Part shown: piece after piece, positions 1-37,995 of the stretch
Layout: each line of letters opens with the position of its first letter
Numbering within the stretch: the first letter of the stretch is position 1
Source of the DNA: Cheilinus undulatus
Lineage: Eukaryota > Chordata > Actinopteri > Labriformes > Labridae
Length of the DNA: 64,000 nt
NCBI RefSeq assembly: GCF_018320785.1
Contig: NC_054881.1
Span: 42,260,424-42,324,423 of the forward strand
Direction of reading: 5' to 3'
Position numbers and translations under genes: made by a program
The notes under the pieces: generated by a model
Databases searched by the model: none
What the model was told of the DNA's origin: nothing
Seen by the model: only the letters and a program-made list of their open reading frames with translations

Positions 1-2789
1 CCGGTCATTGGCCGGTAAAAAGGGCGGAAGTACGGCGGATGAAAATATAACAGGTCAAAATGTCCGGCAGAAAACATGCAAATGACCAGATAAGTAAATA
101 TTGAATACTTGCATATTGTATTTTGTGCAACCTAGAAGATATTGTGGCGATCCAGGAAGTAGTCGCCTACTGTGTAAATCTACCTACTGTGTGTGTAAAT
201 CTGTGTTAAAAAATAAATGAAAGCTATTCATGCTCAGTGCGTGAGGGCTTGTGAAACGCATTCAATTTGTCTAGCGCCATTCCTCATCACAGCTTGCCAC
301 AATATGTTGCGAGAATGCGTTAATACAAACTAAAAGTTGCCTAATCTTACTACATCTACTGTCCTGCGGTGCTGGGGTTGTTCATCTCCTCAGACGGCAA
401 GCACATGGCTAATTGTATATGCACAATGACGTCAAAGCGAATCTATCTCTCTACTGCGCCTGCTCATTACTGCTGGAGACTGCAGGGAAAGTTTGACCAG
501 AGCTTTTTCATAAAGCAGAATTTTAATCTAAGTGAGGTTTTCCTGGTTAACCAAAGGCTTAATATCATCAGCGGTATGGAGGGATTTTGAGTAGTGTCAA
601 AGCTGTGAGCTTCGTAAACACCAATGCAGCAGCAGAGACAGAGAGAGGCCTACGCTAATTAGCAGAAGTAGTCTTGGATAAGCCGTCAATGAGAGAAGGA
701 CTGGACCGGACTATCTGCTGTGGAGCTTTTATCTTTTCGGGACTAGTCCAAATAAAACCAGGATGGTTGGATTTACTGCTTTATTGGAGGTTACAGTGAT
801 ATCATCATGAAGACTGATATTAGCAACTGATGGTAAGACTCATTTTTCATTGAAATGTAGAGTTCTAACGCAGTGTCCAGTTAGCAGAGCACTTTTGTTA
901 TGTGTTTGGATGCTTCGTTGTTGTCGGTGGAGGATGGTATTTGGCTGTTTTAAGCTCCTTGGTTATGTTAGCGGCCAGCTTAGATGTGCTAACAGGCTAA
1001 CGGTGCTAATTTGAAGCTAACCCCCTGACTGCGGGTTTCAGGAAAAGCGCGCAGCTTTCTTTTTGATACTTTAAACCACTTACACAAAGAAAAAATAGAG
1101 AAAGTCTCTGTGCAGCCATTTCCAGGGTCTCATCATGTGTACATGTCTACCAGTCTGTAATAACAGGGTAATAATTACTCAGGTTTACTGTTGGCTTGGT
1201 TTCTACTGTCTGGGTTTTGGGTCAGGTCTGGAAATAAAAATGTGTCCTCAGTCCCGCTTAGCGCAGACTTGTATCGATGTATCACAGAATATCAGATTTA
1301 TGTGTTTTGCTGCTGTTAATGCTGCGAAATAATGTTAAAGCAAATGTCCGGTGGTTGTTCTAAATGGCCGGAATTCTTGAGGACTGCCGGTCATTTTGAC
1401 CAGGGACGAAAAAAGTCTAGCGGAAACGCTGGTGTATGCACAATTTCTGGAGTAAAAATAATATTGGCAGTAGGCAGAGGTAACTTATGATAGCGTTATG
1501 GTGTATGTCTTTGTCCGCTTCAGCACTGAGCTGAGGACAGCGACACAAGCGCCACACAGGTAGGCTACTGGGTCTCTGTCCTCAGTACCGCAGAAAAAGC
1601 ACTGAAACGGAGATGAAGGGGAACCCTTTTTTTGGCTTATTTTAACTGGCCCATCCAGTTTTCTGGAGGCCCACCCACAATCAAAATCCTGGCGCGGCTA
1701 GTGCTTGCAATTCTCGTAAAATCTCATCGAAGACGAAGGCAACAGATGAAAGTTCAGAGGCAAAGTCCGAATGTATGGCAAAAGCTACATTTAAGAGTGT
1801 AAGTATTAGGGATGCACCGATCCACTTTTTTTCAGTTCCGATCCGATTCCGATAAATATGTGCAGATATCGATACTGATGCCGATGTACAGTGCTTAAAA
1901 AATTTCTTAGACTACCTGTCATATTTGTCTCAGAGACAATCCAGCATCATGAAGTGCTTTAATGCAGACTGTTTCATTTTCAGTCAGCTCTCCATGTTTT
2001 ACCATTTTGAACAGGAATGAGGAATTTCAAACTGAATTCACCCAAACAGGAGCCGGCGAAGTCAGAAATGAATCAAGCATAAGATTCACCCACTAAAACT
2101 CATTTTTCTCTTCAGGAATGACAGTAAATAACTATAATTTGACATATTAATCAAGAAATATTAATGTGCTTTACTATTTTTTCAGTTTTTTTGTAAATCA
2201 GTAAATTTGAAAATTCAACGATAACAATGATAATATATTTTAGCATTAAAATATCATTTGGGTTTAAGAGCTTCTACATATTGGTGTGTTAACCATTGCA
2301 GAAACATAAAAAATAATTTTGGGAATTACCAATCCTGTTAATTTAGGGCAGCTGTGGCATAAACCTGACTTTGGTTAGGGTTAGGGTGGTCTAATACATT
2401 TGTTAGGCACTGTATAGATAGATTATCATACAGTAAAAGACAATGGATGGCTCGTTTGACATGAAGGCTTTTATTTTGAAATGTTCATCTTTCCCAATGG
2501 GTCACATGATTTCCTTTTCCTCATGTTTTTGATTAAAAAAGGAAACAAGAAAACGGAATTGAAAAAAAAACAAAATTTTGGTCAAAAACAGAAAAAGCTG
2601 CTTTAGGTGTTTGAAGTTGAGGAAAGTGTTAGAAGCAACGTCACTTGAAAATATTACCAGCTTTCCGATAAAAGCACGTGTCTGACTTCTAAAAAAAAAA
2701 AAAAAAATCAGTTTATAGACTTACTGTGTGCCATTGGCCAAGTACCTGCGTGCCACCGTTTGCATGCGTGCCTATGATTGTCGACCCCT
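1..2789. other. Non-genic, repeat-derived stretch
   Basis: I see no supportable gene here. Only short ORFs occur and none resembles a protein I recognise. The motif ccggtcatt occurs at position 1 and again near 1388, suggesting interspersed-repeat material. Around 1810-1900 there is a block beginning agggatgcaccgatcc, a start typical of short hAT-like elements in fish. A TGACGTCA palindrome lies near 428. A poly(A) run at 2692-2707 and AT-rich DNA fill the rest. If the cytokine receptor gene continues leftward, none of its later exons is recognisable in this interval. Confidence 0.5.
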
Positions 2790-3015
2790 GGTCTAATCTG
2801 ATGGTTATTAATGCTGATCAATAATCAATAATCATTTAAATATAAACATCAACAAACTGACACATCAGACTTTTGATGGAAATTTCATTTTAATCAATAA
2901 AGCCCAGACAGACAGGAAACAGATAAAAACTAAGGCTGCAAAAACACTGAGCAGACCCTCCTACAGGTCAGGGTCTGGTTCCTATCAGGGTCTGGTCCAT
3001 GTCAGGATCTGGTTC
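2790..3015. repeat. Duplicated segment shared with 15.37-15.56 kb
   Basis: About 220 bp closely match 15370-15560, including an AATAAAGCCCAGACAGACAG block, followed here by about four units of the same tcagggtctggt-type minisatellite that fills 15.5-19.7 kb. A partial third copy lies at 16161-16290. On the minus strand the segment contains ATTAAA, so it could act as a polyadenylation region for the receptor gene just upstream. That role is inference. Confidence 0.8.
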
Positions 3016-3113
3016 CTGTAAGGGAACAAGTCATTAAATCACTGTAATTTTACTACAGGATCCAGACTGTAGAGCTCTATAAATAACCAATCAACACCTA
3101 CTCTCACACTTAC

Positions 3114-13292
<10,179 letters not shown>

Positions 13293-13982
13293 GATGAAAA
13301 TTTAACCTGAAAATACAGAAATAAACATTAAAAACATAACAGACATTTAAAACATGATCATAAACTTTATGGGGAATATCAGTGACAGAGAGCAGACTGA
13401 ATATCACCCTGTTTACCTGAGTTACAACTGTGACCTAGTATGCATGTATTGACACGTCTTTATTTACATGTTTTAGTCTTTATTTCGACCCTTTACCCTT
13501 TACTCGTTTGCTCAGGTGACAAATACGGTGCTACGTCACAGTTACATGACCTCAGAGCATGTGGATGGATATCAGGGGGGTATCTAGCGCTCTGCTGTAA
13601 TTCTTGTGTTCTAAAGATCTACTAAAGCAAGGAACCCGTCTGCTCTGAGTACTGATTGGTCAGAATCGCTGTCTATCAAAGGAAACTGACAAATCAGAGC
13701 TCTCATTTTTGGTGCTGACTGGTACTCCCACCCATCAGTAATGTGTGCCGGTGTGTCTGCGCCCTTTAATGCCCCCCCCCATCTCCAACTCACAAACAGA
13801 GCTTGTCTGAATGATCCCTTCAAAATAAAACATTTCATTTCATAACATCCAAATAAAATCCTTCAAAATGAAACACTTTAGACTTAAAAAGTGTATACTA
13901 TATACATTTTTACAGACGTATATATGTGGGTATATATGTACATATAGATACTATATTTCTATATGTGTGTGTGTGTGTACAT

Positions 13983-14643
13983 ACTATATTGCCAAAAGTA
14001 TTCACTCACCCATCCAAATAATGTAAATCAGGTGTTCCAATCACTTCCATGGCCACAGGTGTATAAAATCAAGCACCTAGGCATGCAGACTGTTTCTACA
14101 AACATCTGTGAAAGAATGGGCTTGTTTTTCAGGAGCTGGGCTTGGCCCCTTAGTTCCAGTCAAAGGAACTCTGAATGCTTCAGCATACCAAGAGATTTTG
14201 GACAATTCCATGCTCCCAACTTTGTGAGAACAGTTTGGGGATGGCCCCTTCCTGTTCCAACATGACTGTGCACCAGTGCACAAAGCAAGGTCCATAAAGA
14301 CATGGAGGAGAGAGTTTGGTGTGGATCAACTTGACTGGCCTGCACAGAGTCCTGACCTCAACCCCATAGAACACCTTTGGGATGAATTAGAGCGGAGACT
14401 GAGAGCCAGGCCTTCTGGTCCAACATCAGTGTGTGACCTCACAAATGCGCTTCTGGAAGAATGGTCAAAAATTCCCATAAACACACTCCTAAACCTTGTG
14501 GAAAGCCTTCCCAGAAGAGTTGAAGCTGTAATAGCTGCAAAGGGTGGTTCCATGTCATATTAAACCCTATGAATAAAGAATGGGAAGTCACTGAAGTTCA
14601 TATGCGAGTCAAGGCAGATGAGCAAAAACTTTGGCAATATAGT
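13983..14643 (+). mobile_element. Internally deleted Tc1-like element with both terminal repeats
   Basis: The left end ACTATATTGCCAAAAGTATT and the right end TTTGGCAATATAGTG form the inverted repeats. The 5' leader (GTGTTCCAATCACTTCCATG) jumps at about 14120 straight into the distal transposase. Compared with the full element as I recall it (about 1.6 kb), roughly 1 kb of the DNA-binding and first catalytic region is missing. Confidence 0.85.
14120..14563 (+). pseudogene. Tc1-like transposase C-terminal half
   Basis: The second aspartate region (FQHDCAPVHKARSIKT) and the third catalytic acid block (DWPAQSPDLNPIEHLW) are readable. The end PRRVEAVIAAKGGSMSY and its stop are intact. Upstream parts are deleted. 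Confidence 0.85.
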
Positions 14644-14644
14644 G

Positions 14645-15369
14645 TGTACGCAGGGATTTATGGGATTGCTTTGTTTGTTAAAATTTGTTCTTTCACTGTT
14701 CTATAATGTTTGTGTTGCATTGCTAGTTGATAATTATGCATTCTTTGCCCTTTGATGGTGTTTTTAGTGGGAAATGTTTACAGAGTGTGACACCAGGAGT
14801 GAGGGAGCCATTGCTGCAGATTATGTTGTCTGTATGTGTAATTGAATATAATCATAGTGATACTGCTCATGTAAATCATACAATATCTAACTCAACTGGT
14901 AGCACTTACCTTGGCCACATCTTATAACAATATATCACAAGACACACACATTAATGTATGTAATTATGTACAAATTCATACACACAAAATTCACATGTAT
15001 GTAGACGACTTGCATGTTGATAATTTAAGAGATTGTAACACTGGTGGATTTACAGATAAGACTAAGTAAGATAAGACTGACTGTTGTTACTGATTGAAAT
15101 GAATGATATGTGATTGATAAAGTCTCAAACTATCAATCAAACCTTGAATCAGGATGATCAGAGCGTATTGATATTGATTGTTTCATCAGACAGACTCAAA
15201 AGCAGAATCATTCGTAAACTTTCAATCTAGTTTAGGGTCTGCTGAATATCTTATAATCTGATTCTATGAGTGTTTGTGAACAGTTTCATTAGTGACACAT
15301 TTGTTCCCTTAAATCTTTTATTCAGGGTTTAACAACATCAGATGGATGTACATTCTTTCCCAGTAACAT
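14645..15369. other. AT-rich spacer between receptor gene and tpm2
   Basis: I see no gene, RNA or clear mobile element. It separates the Tc1 element from the duplicated segment at 15.37 kb. Confidence 0.5.
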
Positions 15370-15560
15370 TAGTCTAATCTGATGGTTATAAGAGCTGATC
15401 AATAATCAATAAACATTTAAATATAAACATCAACAAATCGACACAACAGACTTTTAATGGAAATTTCATTTTAATCAATAAAGCCCAGACAGACAGGAAA
15501 CAGATAAAAACTAGGGCTTTAAAAAACACTGAGCAGACCCTCCCACAGGTCAGGGTCGGG
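15370..15560. repeat. Duplicated segment (copy 2) at the edge of the minisatellite
   Basis: It matches 2790-3015 and, in part, 16161-16290. On the minus strand it offers ATTAAA near 15470, so it may hold the polyadenylation site of the exon 9d-ending tpm2 transcripts. That is inference. Confidence 0.75.
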
Positions 15561-18500
15561 TTCATGTCAGGGTGTGGTCTATGTCAGGGTTTGGTCCATG
15601 TCAGGGTTTGGTCCATGTCAAGGTTTGGTTCCTGTTAGGGTTTGGTCCATGTCAGGGCTGGTTCATGTCAGGGTTTGGTTCCTGTCAGGGTCTGGTCCAA
15701 GTCAGCATTTGGTCAATGTCAAGGTTTGGTTTCTGTCAGGGTTTTAACCATATCAAGGTTTGGCTCTTATCAGGGTTTGGTCCATGTCAGGGTTTGGTCC
15801 ATGTCAAGGTTTGGCTCCTGTCAGGGTTTGGTTCCTGTTAGGGTTTGGTCCATGTCAGGGCTGGTCCATGTCAGGGTTTGGTTCCTGTCAGGGTCTGGTC
15901 CAAGTCAGCATTTGGTCAATGTCAAGGTTTGGTTCCTGTCAGGGTTTTAACCATATCAAGGTTTGGCTCTTATCAGGGTTTGGTCCATGTCAAGGTTTGG
16001 CTCCTATCAGGGATTGGTTCCTGTCAGGGTTTGGTTCCTGTTAGGGTCTGGTACATGTCAGGGTATGGTTCCTGTCAGGAACCTGACATGGACCTGACAT
16101 GGGTCTGGTCCATGTCAGGGTTTGGTTCCTGTCAGGGTTTGGTTCCTGTTTGGGTCTGGTCAACAAATCGACACAACAGACTTTTAATGGAAATTTCATT
16201 TTAATCAATAAAGCCCAGACAGACAGGAAACAGATAAAAACTAGGGCTTTAAAAAACACTGAGCAGACCCTCCCACAGGTCAGGGCTGGTTCATGTCAGG
16301 GTTTGGTTCCTGTCAGGGTCTGGTCCAAGTCAGCATTTGGTCAATGTCAAGGTTTGGTTTCTGTCAGGGTTTTAACCATATCAAGGTTTGGCTCTTATCA
16401 GGGTTTGGTCCATGTCAGGGTTTGGTCCATGTCAAGGTTTGGCTCCTGTCAGGGTTTGGTTCCTGTTAGGGTTTGGTCCATGTCAGGGCTGGTCCATGTC
16501 AGGGTTTGGTTCCTGTCAGGGTCTGGTCCAAGTCAGCATTTGGTCAATGTCAAGGTTTGGTTCCTGTCAGGGTTTTAACCATATCAAGGTTTGGCTCTTA
16601 TCAGGGTTTGGTCCATGTCAAGGTTTGGCTCCTATCAGGGATTGGTTCCTGTCAGGGTTTGGTTCCTGTTAGGGTCTGGTACATGTCAGGGTATGGTTCC
16701 TGTCAGGGTTTGGTTCCTGTTCGGGTCTGGTCCATGTCAGGGTTTGGTTCCTGTCAGGGTTTGGTTCCTGTTTGGGTCTGGTCCATGTCAGGATTTGGTT
16801 CCTGTCAGGGTTTGGTTCCTGTTAGGGTCTGGTCCATGTCAGGGTTTGGTTCCTGTCAAGGTCTGGTCCATGTCAGGATTTGGTTCCTGTCAGGGTCTGC
16901 TCCATGTCAAAGTTTGGTTCCTGTCAGGGTTTGGTTCCTGTTAGGGTCTGGTCCATGTCAGGGTTTGGTTCCTGTCAGGGTTTGGTCCATGTCAGGGTTT
17001 GGTTCCTCTTAGGGATTGAGTCCTGTCAGGGTTTGGTCCATGTCAGGGTTTGGTTCCTGTTAGGGTCTGGTCCATGTCAGGGTTTGGTTCCTGTTAGGGT
17101 CTGGTCCATGTCAGGGTTAGGGTTCTTGTCAGGGTTTGGTCCATGTCAGGGTTTGGTTCTTGTCAGGGTTTGGTCCATGTCAGGGTTTGGTACCTCTTAG
17201 GGATTGGGTCCTGTCAGGGTTTGGTTCCTGTCAGGGTATGGTCCATGTCAGGGTTTGGTTCTTGTCAGGGTTTGGTCCATATCAGGGTTTGGTTCCTGTC
17301 AGGGTTGTGTCCATGTCAGGGTTTGGTTCCTCTTAGGGATTGGGTCCTGTCAAAGTTTGGTTCCTGTCAGGGTTTGGTTCCTGTCAGGGTTGGGTCCATG
17401 TCAGGGTTTGGTTCCTCTTAGGGACTGGGTCCTGTCAGGGTTTGGTCCATGTCAGGGTTTGGTTCCTCTTAGGGATTGAGTCCTGTCAGGGTTTGGTCCA
17501 TATCGGGGTTTGGTTCCTGTCAGGGTATGGTCCATGTCAGGGTTTGGTTCCTCTTAGGGATTGGGTCCTGTCAGGGTTTGGTCCATGTCAGGGTTTGGTT
17601 CTCGTCAGGGTTTGGTCCATATCAGGGTTTGGTTCCTGTCAGGGTTGTGTCCATGTCAGGGTTTGGTTCCTCTTAGGGATTGGGTCCTGTCAGGGTTTGG
17701 TCCATATCAGGGTTTGGTTCCTGTCAGGGTTTGGTTCCATGTCAGGGTTTGGTTCCTCTTAGGGACTGGGTCCTGTCAGGGTTTGGTCCATGTCAGGGTT
17801 TGGTTCCTCTTAGGGACTGTGTCCTGTCAGGGTTTGGTCCATGTCAGGGTTTGGTTCCTCTTAGGGATTGGGTCCTGTCAGGGTTTGGTCCATATCAGGG
17901 TTTGGTTCCTGTCAGGGTTGGGTCCATGTCAGGGTTTGGTTCCTCTTAGGGACTGGGTCATGTCAGGGTTTGGTCCATGTCAGGGTTTGGTTCCTCTTAG
18001 GGATTGTGTCCTGTCAGGGTTTGGTCCATGTCAGGGTTTGGTTCCTCTTAGGGACTGAGTCCTGTCAGGGTTTGGTTCCTGTCAGGGTATGGTCCATGTC
18101 AGGGTTTGGTTCTTGTCAGGGTTTGGTCCATATCAGGGTTTGGTTCCTGTCAGGGTTGTGTCCATGTCAGGGTTTGGTTCCTCTTAGGGATTGGGTCCTG
18201 TCAAAGTTTGGTTCCTGTCAGGGTTTGGTTCCTGTCAGGGTTGGGTCCATGTCAGGGTTTGGTTCCTCTTAGGGACTGGGTCCTGTCAGGGTTTGGTCCA
18301 TGTCAGGGTTTGGTTCCTCTTAGGGATTGAGTCCTGTCAGGGTTTGGTCCATATCGGGGTTTGGTTCCTGTCAGGGTATGGTCCATGTCAGGGTTTGGTT
18401 CCTCTTAGGGATTGGGTCCTGTCAGGGTTTGGTCCATGTCAGGGTTTGGTTCTCGTCAGGGTTTGGTCCATATCAGGGTTTGGTTCCTGTCAGGGTTGTG

Positions 18501-19672
18501 TCCATGTCAGGGTTTGGTTCCTCTTAGGGATTGGGTCCTGTCAGGGTTTGGTCCATATCAGGGTTTGGTTCCTGTCAGGGTTTGGTTCCATGTCAGGGTT
18601 TGGTTCCTCTTAGGGACTGGGTCCTGTCAGGGTTTGGTCCATGTCAGGGTTTGGTTCCTCTTAGGGACTGTGTCCTGTCAGGGTTTGGTCCATGTCAGGG
18701 TTTGGTTCCTCTTAGGGATTGGGTCCTGTCAGGGTTTGGTCCATATCAGGGTTTGGTTCCTGTCAGGGTTGGGTCCATGTCAGGGTTTGGTTCCTCTTAG
18801 GGACTGGGTCATGTCAGGGTTTGGTCCATGTCAGGGTTTGGTTCCTCTTAGGGATTGTGTCCTGTCAGGGTTTGGTCCATGTCAGGGTTTGGTTCCTCTT
18901 AGGGACTGAGTCCTGTCAGGGTTTGGTTCCTCTTAGAAATTGGTTCCCGTCAGGGTTTGTGTCCATATCAGGGTTTGGTTCCTGTCAGGGTTGTGTCCAT
19001 GTCAGGGTTTCGTTCCTCTTAGGGATTGGGTCCTGTCAGGGTTTGGTTCCTGTCAGGGTATGGTCCATGTCAGGGTTTGGTTCTTGTCAGGGTTTGGTCC
19101 ATATCGGGGTTTGGTTCCTGTCAGGGTATCGTCCATGTCAGGGTTTGGTTCCTCTTAGGGATTGGGTCCTGTCAGGGTTTGGTCCATATCAGGGTTTGGT
19201 TCCTGTCAGGGTTGTGTCCATGTCAGGGTTTGGTTCCTCTTAGGGATTGGGTCCTGTCAGGGTTTGGTCCATATCAGGGTTTGGTTCCTGTCAGGGTTGG
19301 GTCCATGTCAGGGTTTGGTTCCTCTTAGGGACTGGGTCCTGTCAGGGTTTGGTCCATGTCAGGGTTTGGTTCCTCTTAGGGATTGAGTCCTGTCAGGGTT
19401 TGGTTCCTGTCAGGGTTGTGTCCTGTCAGGGTTTGGTCCATATCAGGGTTTGGTTCCTGTCAGGGTTGTGTCCATGTCAGGGTTTGGTTCCTCTTAGGGA
19501 TTGGGTCCTGTCAGGGTTTGGTCCATATCAGGGTTTGGTTCCTGTCAGGGTTGGGTCCATGTCAGGGTTTGGTTCCTCTTAGGGACTGGGTCCTGTCAGG
19601 GTTTGGTTCCTCTTAGGGATTGAGTCCTGTCAGGGTTTGGTTCCTGTCAGGGTATGGTCCATGTCAGGGTTT
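15548..19672. repeat. 4.1-kb minisatellite downstream of tpm2 exon 9d
   Basis: The units are variants of ggtttggtccatgtcag and ggtttggttcctgtcag, in places ggttcctcttagggattgg, giving short overlapping ORFs in all frames. Higher-order duplications are visible: a block at about 17.2-18.1 kb recurs 851 bp later nearly unchanged, and a 15.43-16.04 kb block recurs at 16.16-16.67 kb. It lies 3' of the last tpm2 exon in the sense direction. Confidence 0.95.
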
Positions 19673-19719
19673 TGGACATGGAGGTTTTATGTATCTATTT
19701 ATACACTTATTGTTCCTCA

Positions 19720-19770
19720 GGTTGCTGATCTCCATCAGGGTCTGGACATGGACTTGTTGCATGTCCAGGT
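19720..19770 (-). repeat. Degenerate copy of tpm2 exon 9d coding end
   Basis: 51 bp match the end of exon 9d at 19799-19849 with about five differences, 79 bp away. The stop codon of the true exon is not preserved. It lies between exon 9d and the 4.1-kb minisatellite. Confidence 0.85.
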
Positions 19771-19793
19771 CTCTTTGAGTGGGTTTCAGGTCT

Positions 19794-35236
<15,443 letters not shown>

Positions 35237-35244
35237 GGTGGCGG

Positions 35245-35395
35245 TTTAGGGTTAGGGTCGTTTAACGGCTGGTTAGGTGTAGGTGTCGTCTGACGGCTGA
35301 TTGGGGTTAGGGTCTAACGGCTGGTTAGGCTTAGGCGTCGTCTAACTACTGGTTAGGCATAGGCGTCGTTTAACAGCTGGTTAGGGTTCAGCTTC
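35245..35395 (-). repeat. Tandem repeats in the tpm2 5' leader
   Basis: About four units built around CTGGTTAGG and GTCGTYTAAC, directly upstream of the exon 1a start codon. If the promoter lies near 35500, these repeats are in the 5' UTR. Confidence 0.75.
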
Positions 35396-35436
35396 ACGGC
35401 GGTGCAGAAAGGCTGCAGCCCTGACAGAGGCTCGGC

Positions 35437-35600
35437 TCGTGTGTGAGGATGGAGCAGCAGCTGCAGGAGCTCACTCTCTGTGAATCAGTGCAAGGACGTT
35501 CCCATATTTAGGCAGCATGGAGCAGAGCACACAGCACCAATAAATCAGCTCTGTTTATGTCACATGACTGCTGTGATCCACCTGCAGCTCACTGACAAGG
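35437..35600 (-). promoter_or_regulatory. tpm2: Candidate muscle-type tpm2 promoter
   Basis: On the sense strand CCTAAATATGG (35502-35512) resembles a combined TATA/MEF2/CArG site. E-boxes CAGCTG (35458-35463) and CACCTG (about 35580) are nearby. The position, 220-350 bp upstream of the exon 1a ATG, is right for a promoter. This is inferred from motifs only. Confidence 0.4.
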
Positions 35601-36042
35601 TAGAAACTTCTCTGATGTCATACATGGAGAAACGTTATGGTGTTCTCATATCATGGCACACAGCAGCAGCATTACAAAAAGCAAAGAGCAGAAGTCAGAG
35701 TAGGTTTTTAAACTATGTATACAGTGTATGTGTGTCTCTATACAAAGGTGAACATCATAAACAGCTTTGAAATACAGTTCTTGGTTACTGAGAGTAACAG
35801 CTTTTAAGTATGTGAACCAAGCTGTACTATCAGTAAAAAAATACAGAGCCAAGAATGAATGGAATGCAAAGAGAGAAAAAAACAGGTCAATGTGAAATTG
35901 ACCAATATTGGGTGAACACACAATGGTTGTAGTGCAATAAAATAAAACATAAATATATCACTGAAATTATGAACAGAGGCATATGAAATAAATAGGGCAA
36001 AAAGCAGGTGTATCAGTGCAAGAAAAGGACAGAGTTACAGCA

Positions 36043-36780
36043 GTGACTCTGTGACTGCTGAGTGGTCATCAGAGTGACTTTGTGACTGTTGAGTGGTCAT
36101 GAGAGTAACTCTGTGACTGTTGAGTGGTCATCAGAGTAACTTTGTGACTGTTGAGTGGTCATGAGAGTAACTCTGTGACTGTTGAGTGGTCATCAGAGTA
36201 ACTTTGTGACTGTTGAGTGGTCATGAGAGTAACTCTGTGACTGTTGAGTGGTCATCAGAGTAACTTTGTGACTGTTGAGTGGTCATCAGAGTAACTTTGT
36301 GACTGTTGAGTGGTCATGAGAGTAACTCTGTGACTGTTGAGTGGTCATCAGAGTGACTCTGTGACTGTTGAGTGGTCATGAGAGTAACTCTGACTGTTGA
36401 GTGGTCATCAGAGTAACTTTGTGACTGTTGAGTGGTCATGAGAGTAACTCTGTGACTGTTGAGTGGTCATCAGAGTGACTTTGTGACTGTTGAGTGGTCA
36501 TCAGAGTAACTCTGACTGTTGAGTGGTCATCAGAGTGACTCTCTAACTGCTGAGTGGTCATCAGAGTAACTCTGTGACTGTTGAGTGGTCATCAGAGTAA
36601 CTCTGTGACTGTTGAGTGGTCATCAGAGTAACTTTGTGACTGTTGAGTGGTCATGAGAGTAACTCTGACTGTTGAGTGGTCATCAGAGTGACTCTCTAAC
36701 TGCTGAGTGGTCATCAGAGTAACTCTGTGACTGTTGAGTGGTCATCAGAGTAACTCTGTGACTGTTGAGTGGTCATCAGA
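36043..36780. repeat. 31-bp minisatellite, about 24 copies
   Basis: The unit is GTGACTGTTGAGTGGTCAT plus CAGAGTAACTCT variants. It lies between tln1 and tpm2. Confidence 0.95.
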
Positions 36781-37010
36781 TTAGATCGTCTGGATGGGAG
36801 CATATGTTGCTCTAAAACCTCTCTCTACTTTTCAGCATTGATAGTTCCTTTCCAGATGTTAGAGCTGCCCACGCCATAGGCACTAATGTAACCCCTTACC
36901 ATCATAGATGCAGACTTTTGAACTTAGCCGGCATAACTAGCTGGATGCTCCCTCTTCTCTCTTTCCCACGGGGCATGGCGTCTGTGGTTTTATCTGACCA
37001 CAGAACAGTT
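36781..37010 (-). mobile_element. Tc1-like transposase fragment
   Basis: The phrase TGGATGGGAGCATATGTTG, antisense, encodes the QHMLPSRR segment of a Tc1-like transposase. The following TGACCACAGAACAGTTTTCC is also typical of that element. No ends are preserved. Confidence 0.7.
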
Positions 37011-37239
37011 TTCCATGTTTTAACCAGAACATGGGATTGAAAGTGGATCCATGTCAATGAATGTATCTGTAATTATTTTAACTGTGGTTTCTGTAATGGT
37101 TGCTTTTCTCATTCTGTCATTTATTGTATTTCTGCAGGGCATACCTGAAAAGGAGACCTGAGTCTTATTGGAGTCTTCCTGCTAAAAAAAAAAAAGGCAA
37201 CCATAAAAACATGCAGAAGAGCAGAGTTTGACTGAAAAC

Positions 37240-37245
37240 TTTATT
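37240..37245 (-). promoter_or_regulatory. tln1 AATAAA polyadenylation signal
   Basis: The sense strand reads ATCAATAAAGTTTTCAG. It is the first good signal downstream of the talin stop. Confidence 0.65.
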
Positions 37246-37654
37246 GATATAAATCTCTGTTACAGTGACGATGTACAGCCGATCAGCAGTGAGGAAGACA
37301 GAGTGAGAGCATGTGGTTACAGACATTTTTAAAAGTTCAGACATTTTAACATACAGTTTTCTATCTAGAGTCCATTAGGATCATTACTGATCGGAGTGAT
37401 TGGTGAAATCCTACTGATCCATGGCGTGCTCTCATATGTTAACAGCTGTGGTTAAAGGCACTTAACTTTTCTTTGGTTCCATTTCATCTGCTCAATAAAA
37501 ACTAAACTCTAACAAGAAAGTAGTAACATCATCAGCGTTAGCGGCTAACATTAGCACAGACAGAAAATAACATGTTAGCGGCTAACATTAACTCAGACAG
37601 AGCACCTGTAGACAGATGTTAAATATATGGCTTCTTGGTATCACACAAACATCT

Positions 37655-37995
37655 GGTAGAATAGGCTTAGCCCTCGCCCTAACCCTGGTAGAACAGGGTT
37701 AGCCCTCGCCCTAACCCTGGTAGAACAGGGTTAGCCCTCGCCCTAACCCTGGTAGAATAGGGTTAGCCTTCGCCCTAACCCTGGTAGAATATGGTTAGCC
37801 TAGCTCTAACCCTGGCAGAATAGGGTTAGCCTAGCTCTAACCCTGGTAGAATATGGTTAGCCCTAGCCCTCGTCCTAACCCTGGTAGAATATGGTTAGCC
37901 CTAGCCCTCGTCCTAACCCTGGTAGAATATGGTTAGCCCTAGCCCTCGTCCTAACCCTGGTAGAATATGGTTAGCCCTGGCCCTAACCCTACCCT
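37655..37995. repeat. Array of CTAACCCTG-gtagaa-CAGGGTTAG hairpin units
   Basis: About nine units of 32-38 bp. The first units contain a perfect 9-bp inverted repeat with a 6-base loop; later units (gtagaatatGGTTAG) keep 6-bp arms. It lies in the talin 3' UTR. Confidence 0.9.

Noticed and set aside
15572-19616. Many overlapping plus-strand frames rich in VRVWSMSGFG-type repeats
   Set aside because: Translations of a minisatellite with offsets in all frames; no start context or conservation.
37655-37995. CCCTAACCCT motifs as an interstitial telomere
   Set aside because: The hexamer is never in an uninterrupted run; it is part of a 32-38-bp unit.
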